DNA from: Candidatus Moranbacteria bacterium CG_4_9_14_3_um_filter_45_14
GTDB lineage: Bacteria; Patescibacteriota; Minisyncoccia; Moranbacterales; UBA1568
Reading direction: 5' to 3'
Assembly (NCBI GenBank): GCA_002790675.1
Contig: PFVP01000044.1
Span: 1-6,560, forward strand
DNA: 6,560 nucleotides
Part shown: one piece after another, positions 3,797 through 6,560 of the stretch
Layout of the letters: every line of letters begins with the position of its first letter
How positions within the stretch are numbered: the first letter of the stretch is position 1
Position numbers and translations under genes: made by a program
The notes under the pieces: generated by a model
The model's input: only the letters and a program-made list of their open reading frames with translations
Database searches by the model: none
Told to the model about the DNA's origin: nothing

Positions 3797-6010
3797 ATGT
3801 TTTTCACGGAAAAAAACAGAAAAAAAAATCTGACATTCTTATTCGTAGCACTCTTTCTTTTTTCAGGAGTGATTTTTGCTTTCTCTGATGTTCAATCCGT
3901 ATATGCAGTCGATCGAGGCGATTGTAAGCCTGGTTACTCTGGATTTTTTGAATGTTGGAGTTCGGGAGGAGAAAAAATGAATGGCCCTGATAATATTATT
4001 GTAGCCGGATTCAAGTGGCTCCTTCTCGGTATTTTTACTGTGTTGGGTTGGGTTGCTTCTATCGCGATCACTCTCTTCGAGTGGGTAATCAAGCCAGAAA
4101 ATTATTCCGGAACTACGGGATTATTGAACCAACCAGTCGTATATGAAATGTGGAAATTCATCCGTGATTTTTTCAATCTGTTTTTCATTCTTGTTTTGCT
4201 CTATATAGCCTTCTCAGTAGTTTTCCAGATCGAGAAAAATTTCAAGAAAACCATCCTGAGCCTGGTCTTGGCAGCCCTCTTCGTGAACTTCAGTTATCCC
4301 GTATCGCGCGCACTTATCGACGTCGCCAATGTACCGATGTATTTTTTCGCCAACCAGATGGCAGCAAGCAATGGAGCATCGGCTGATTCACCCGGCTCCG
4401 TATTCAGCTCAGCGTTGTCAGCTTCGCATATCAAAGGTGTCCTTATTCCTGGAGCCGAAAATGGAGGCAGTGTCAAAACAGTCGATAATAGTCTTGCACG
4501 ATATTTCATAGCGATTATTTTCATATTTATATTTTCTGTGACACTGCTTGTCTTGGCGGTGATGTTTACCATCCGGTTGGTGGCTTTGGTGATGCTTGTT
4601 ATTTTCTCACCGGTAGGATTTGCTGCCTCGATCATCCCGGGACTCAACACCTATTCGAAAATGTGGTGGGATAACTTCTGGAAATATGCGATTCTCGGTC
4701 CGGCAGCGATGCTGATGCTCCTCATCGCTATACGTTTCTTCGCAGCATTGGGTGACGAAAAAACAGGCGTGTTCAGCAGTTTGAAATCTGTAGCGACTGA
4801 GAAGGTTGCGAGCGACCCGACATTTTTTGCATCGATGGCACTGTTCACGGTTCCGATCATTATGCTCTGGATGGCGATGGGTCTGGCACAGAAGTTTTCC
4901 ATTGCAGGGGCTTCCTCTGTCGTCGGTATGGGTCAGCAGTTTTCCAAATGGGCTGGCAAGAAGCTGTATGATAATCCTGTTGGAAGAGGTCTCAAAAAGG
5001 CAGGATACGAAGGTAAGTTGGGTGGTGTGAATCTTACAAAATATACACCTTTTCTTCGGCCCAAATGGTGGAATGAACAAGGAAAAGTTGGGGCTACGAT
5101 TGAGGGAGGTATCGTTGGTGGTCGGGCAGGGGCTCAAGCTCAAAGGGACATAGTAGATACTCCAAGAGTAGATGAGGCGGGCAAGAGTCGCGGGGTTGAA
5201 TCTATGAATCCGAGCGACTTAAGAGACTTAGCCACTACTGGTAATCAGTATGAACGAGCGGCTGCCCTCAAAGAACTAGCGAATAAACAGGCTCTTGATC
5301 TTAGTGCCCCAGCTCAAAGAAAGGCCTATGACACCATGGTGCGTGAGATGGGTGATACAGGAACAGTCTTTCGGCAGATTAATGCCAAACTGCGTGCTTA
5401 TGATCCCGCTGCTGCGTTTGAACATCTGAGTAATGCACTACGAGCCGGCCGTCTGAGTGTACAAGAAGAAGCCATTCAAACGCATGTCAACAGCAATCAG
5501 TTTGACGCGAAGAAGTTGAGTGTCAACACTCTCAGAAATGATCAATTCATGAGCCGAGCCTTTACCGAACAGGCCGTTAGTAACAAAGACCTTGAGGAGT
5601 TACGAAATAAGAGTGTAGAACATGAAACAAGTATCGTTGCTACTTTGGGGAGAATCGCACCTACATTTACCAATGTCGCCAATCGGGCAGACCAGAATGT
5701 TCAAATGGCGCATATGGCCCAGACTGGAAACCTCAATGCAAGTGTAACAGGCAATGCGGCGTGGCAACAACAACTTTTCAAATATATGGATAAAGATACT
5801 GCTAGACGACTCACGGTACCCACCATAAACGCGAATATAAATGAAATCGCATCATTTGTGAATCCTAAGCAATACAAAGCGATTATTCAGAATATGAATC
5901 AGGCCGCAGTGTTGAATAGGAATATTCAAGGCGGAGGGGTTGGTGGTGCGAATGGAGCCACCCTGACGAGAATTGCTACCGGAGATCCAGAAATCTCACA
6001 TATTGTGTAA
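3797..6010 (+). CDS. VirB6/TrbL-like polytopic inner-membrane protein (putative type IV secretion component)
   Basis: This 737-residue protein starts with a signal peptide: basic NRKKN, a hydrophobic core at 11-29 and a likely cleavage after VYA (37). A short exported segment has two cysteines (C43, C53). Membrane helices are predicted by eye at about 67-96, 124-144, 151-173, 236-256, 257-282, 298-316 and 345-366. The segment SPVGFAASIIPGLNTYSKMWWDNFWKYAI (271-299) resembles the conserved core of VirB6/TrbL proteins, which build the inner-membrane channel of type IV secretion systems. Residues from about 368 to 737 are soluble and mostly helical, with a Gly/Ala-rich patch (431-448) and a repeat-like helical stretch from 472 onward. 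This tail is much longer than in classical VirB6. The ATG at 3797 gives the signal peptide directly; GAGAG at 3788-3792 is a weak ribosome site that may pair with CTCTC at 3775-3779. Secretion versus another envelope role is an inference from topology. Confidence 0.65.
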   Translation: MFFTEKNRKKNLTFLFVALFLFSGVIFAFSDVQSVYAVDRGDCKPGYSGFFECWSSGGEKMNGPDNIIVAGFKWLLLGIFTVLGWVASIAITLFEWVIKPENYSGTTGLLNQPVVYEMWKFIRDFFNLFFILVLLYIAFSVVFQIEKNFKKTILSLVLAALFVNFSYPVSRALIDVANVPMYFFANQMAASNGASADSPGSVFSSALSASHIKGVLIPGAENGGSVKTVDNSLARYFIAIIFIFIFSVTLLVLAVMFTIRLVALVMLVIFSPVGFAASIIPGLNTYSKMWWDNFWKYAILGPAAMLMLLIAIRFFAALGDEKTGVFSSLKSVATEKVASDPTFFASMALFTVPIIMLWMAMGLAQKFSIAGASSVVGMGQQFSKWAGKKLYDNPVGRGLKKAGYEGKLGGVNLTKYTPFLRPKWWNEQGKVGATIEGGIVGGRAGAQAQRDIVDTPRVDEAGKSRGVESMNPSDLRDLATTGNQYERAAALKELANKQALDLSAPAQRKAYDTMVREMGDTGTVFRQINAKLRAYDPAAAFEHLSNALRAGRLSVQEEAIQTHVNSNQFDAKKLSVNTLRNDQFMSRAFTEQAVSNKDLEELRNKSVEHETSIVATLGRIAPTFTNVANRADQNVQMAHMAQTGNLNASVTGNAAWQQQLFKYMDKDTARRLTVPTINANINEIASFVNPKQYKAIIQNMNQAAVLNRNIQGGGVGGANGATLTRIATGDPEISHIV

Positions 6011-6030
6011 GTCGTGTAAGTACTAGAGCT

Positions 6031-6560
6031 ATGGGCTTTTTGGAAAAAGAACAAAAACTACCACCGGCTGTAAAGAGTCTTTTTTCTTCTGAAAAGCCGT
6101 ATGTGGAGGTGCAAAAAGCCTGCTTCATGTATGGAGTGGATCCAGATAAAGGGTCTCCCATAGCGGATGTTGTTGGACTTATTTTTGTAGGTGATGTGAC
6201 CTTATCAGATTTGCCTAAAAAAATAGCGGAGGAAATGTCATTGGCACAAGACGTGACATATGGTATAGCTCACCATATAGGTAAAAGTTTATTTCAGCCG
6301 CTTGGAGAACATTTTAAAGACGCCGAGAAACTTGTATCGGAATGGCAACAATTGAAAAGTGCCGGGCTTATGTCAGAAGATCAGACTATACAGAAAGTTC
6401 TCGAGAGAGACTCCTGGATTTTTGAAATTGGAAAGACTGAACCTGAAGAAAGAGAAGAGAAAATGTCATCAGTAGCAACAGTAAGTCTTCCGATACTCCA
6501 AGCCCTTTCGAAATACGAGAATCTCGGAAACCAGTTGATCACACAGGAACGCATCAAAAT
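6031..6560 (+). CDS. Protein of unknown function, 3' truncated, downstream of the VirB6-like gene
   Basis: An open frame from the ATG at 6031 runs 176 codons to the window edge without a stop. It starts 20 bp after the VirB6-like stop on the same strand, with only a weak TAGAG site before the ATG, so the two are probably co-transcribed. The visible protein has no signal peptide and no membrane helix. It is mixed and charged, for example MGFLEKEQKLPPAVKSLF at the start, an apolar stretch SPIADVVGLIFVGDV at about 42-56, then long amphipathic helices rich in E, K and Q (about 60-175). I do not recognise the family. Position next to a membrane secretion-type protein suggests a cytoplasmic partner of that machine, but this rests on context only. 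Confidence 0.75.
   Translation, partial: MGFLEKEQKLPPAVKSLFSSEKPYVEVQKACFMYGVDPDKGSPIADVVGLIFVGDVTLSDLPKKIAEEMSLAQDVTYGIAHHIGKSLFQPLGEHFKDAEKLVSEWQQLKSAGLMSEDQTIQKVLERDSWIFEIGKTEPEEREEKMSSVATVSLPILQALSKYENLGNQLITQERIK

Noticed and set aside
4607..5143. 178-residue minus-strand ORF opposite the VirB6-like gene
   Set aside because: Antisense shadow of a well-supported membrane protein, with no ribosome site or domain.

Overview
The window reads as a compact bacterial chromosome segment of moderate GC, translated with the standard bacterial code (no in-frame TGA inside any long gene). The content fits an uncultivated small-genome lineage such as Patescibacteria (the CPR bacteria). It has an S23/IVP-type four-helix-bundle gene outside rRNA, a lone Xer-type recombinase, a LysM-CHAP wall hydrolase and a VirB6/TrbL-like polytopic protein, with intergenic gaps full of hairpins. 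That placement is an inference from gene content and style. No marker gene here proves it.

Layout. (1) Positions 1-169 hold the last 55 codons of a UvrD/PcrA-type helicase on the + strand. (2) Positions 170-624 hold a small four-helix-bundle (IVP/S23 family) gene on the - strand. It sits between two arms built of 7-bp repeats (AGTAAGT-like) that are inverted relative to each other, so the unit looks like an inserted IVS-type element. (3) Positions 616-1581 hold a complete tyrosine recombinase of the XerC/XerD type on the - strand, whose last codons and stop lie in the right arm of that unit. (4) Positions 1582-2025, about 440 bp without a confident gene, hold a three-way-junction inverted-repeat structure in the xer leader, a probable extended -10 promoter for xer, a 78-bp REP-type doublet, two inverted TTGTCCACA boxes, and a strong sigma70-type promoter (TTGACT, 17 bp, TATACT) firing rightward. 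Positions 1796-1906 show nothing I can name with confidence. (5) Positions 2026-3392 hold a possible 19-residue leader ORF and a membrane-anchored two-LysM plus CHAP peptidoglycan hydrolase, followed by a probable terminator. (6) Positions 3490-3750 hold a 261-bp hairpin-rich element closed by 13-bp terminal inverted repeats. (7) Positions 3797-6010 hold a VirB6/TrbL-like protein with a signal peptide, several membrane helices and a long soluble helical tail. (8) A gene of unknown function starts 20 bp after it and runs off the window at 6560.

Functionally, the right half could be a cell-envelope module: a wall hydrolase that opens peptidoglycan, next to a membrane component of a type IV secretion or DNA-transfer apparatus and an unknown co-transcribed partner. 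The left half is a genome-plasticity zone with a recombinase, an IVP unit and several families of folded repeats. The most unusual material is non-coding: the flanked IVP unit (170-624), the three-way-junction leader of xer (1611-1668) and the multi-hairpin element (3490-3750).
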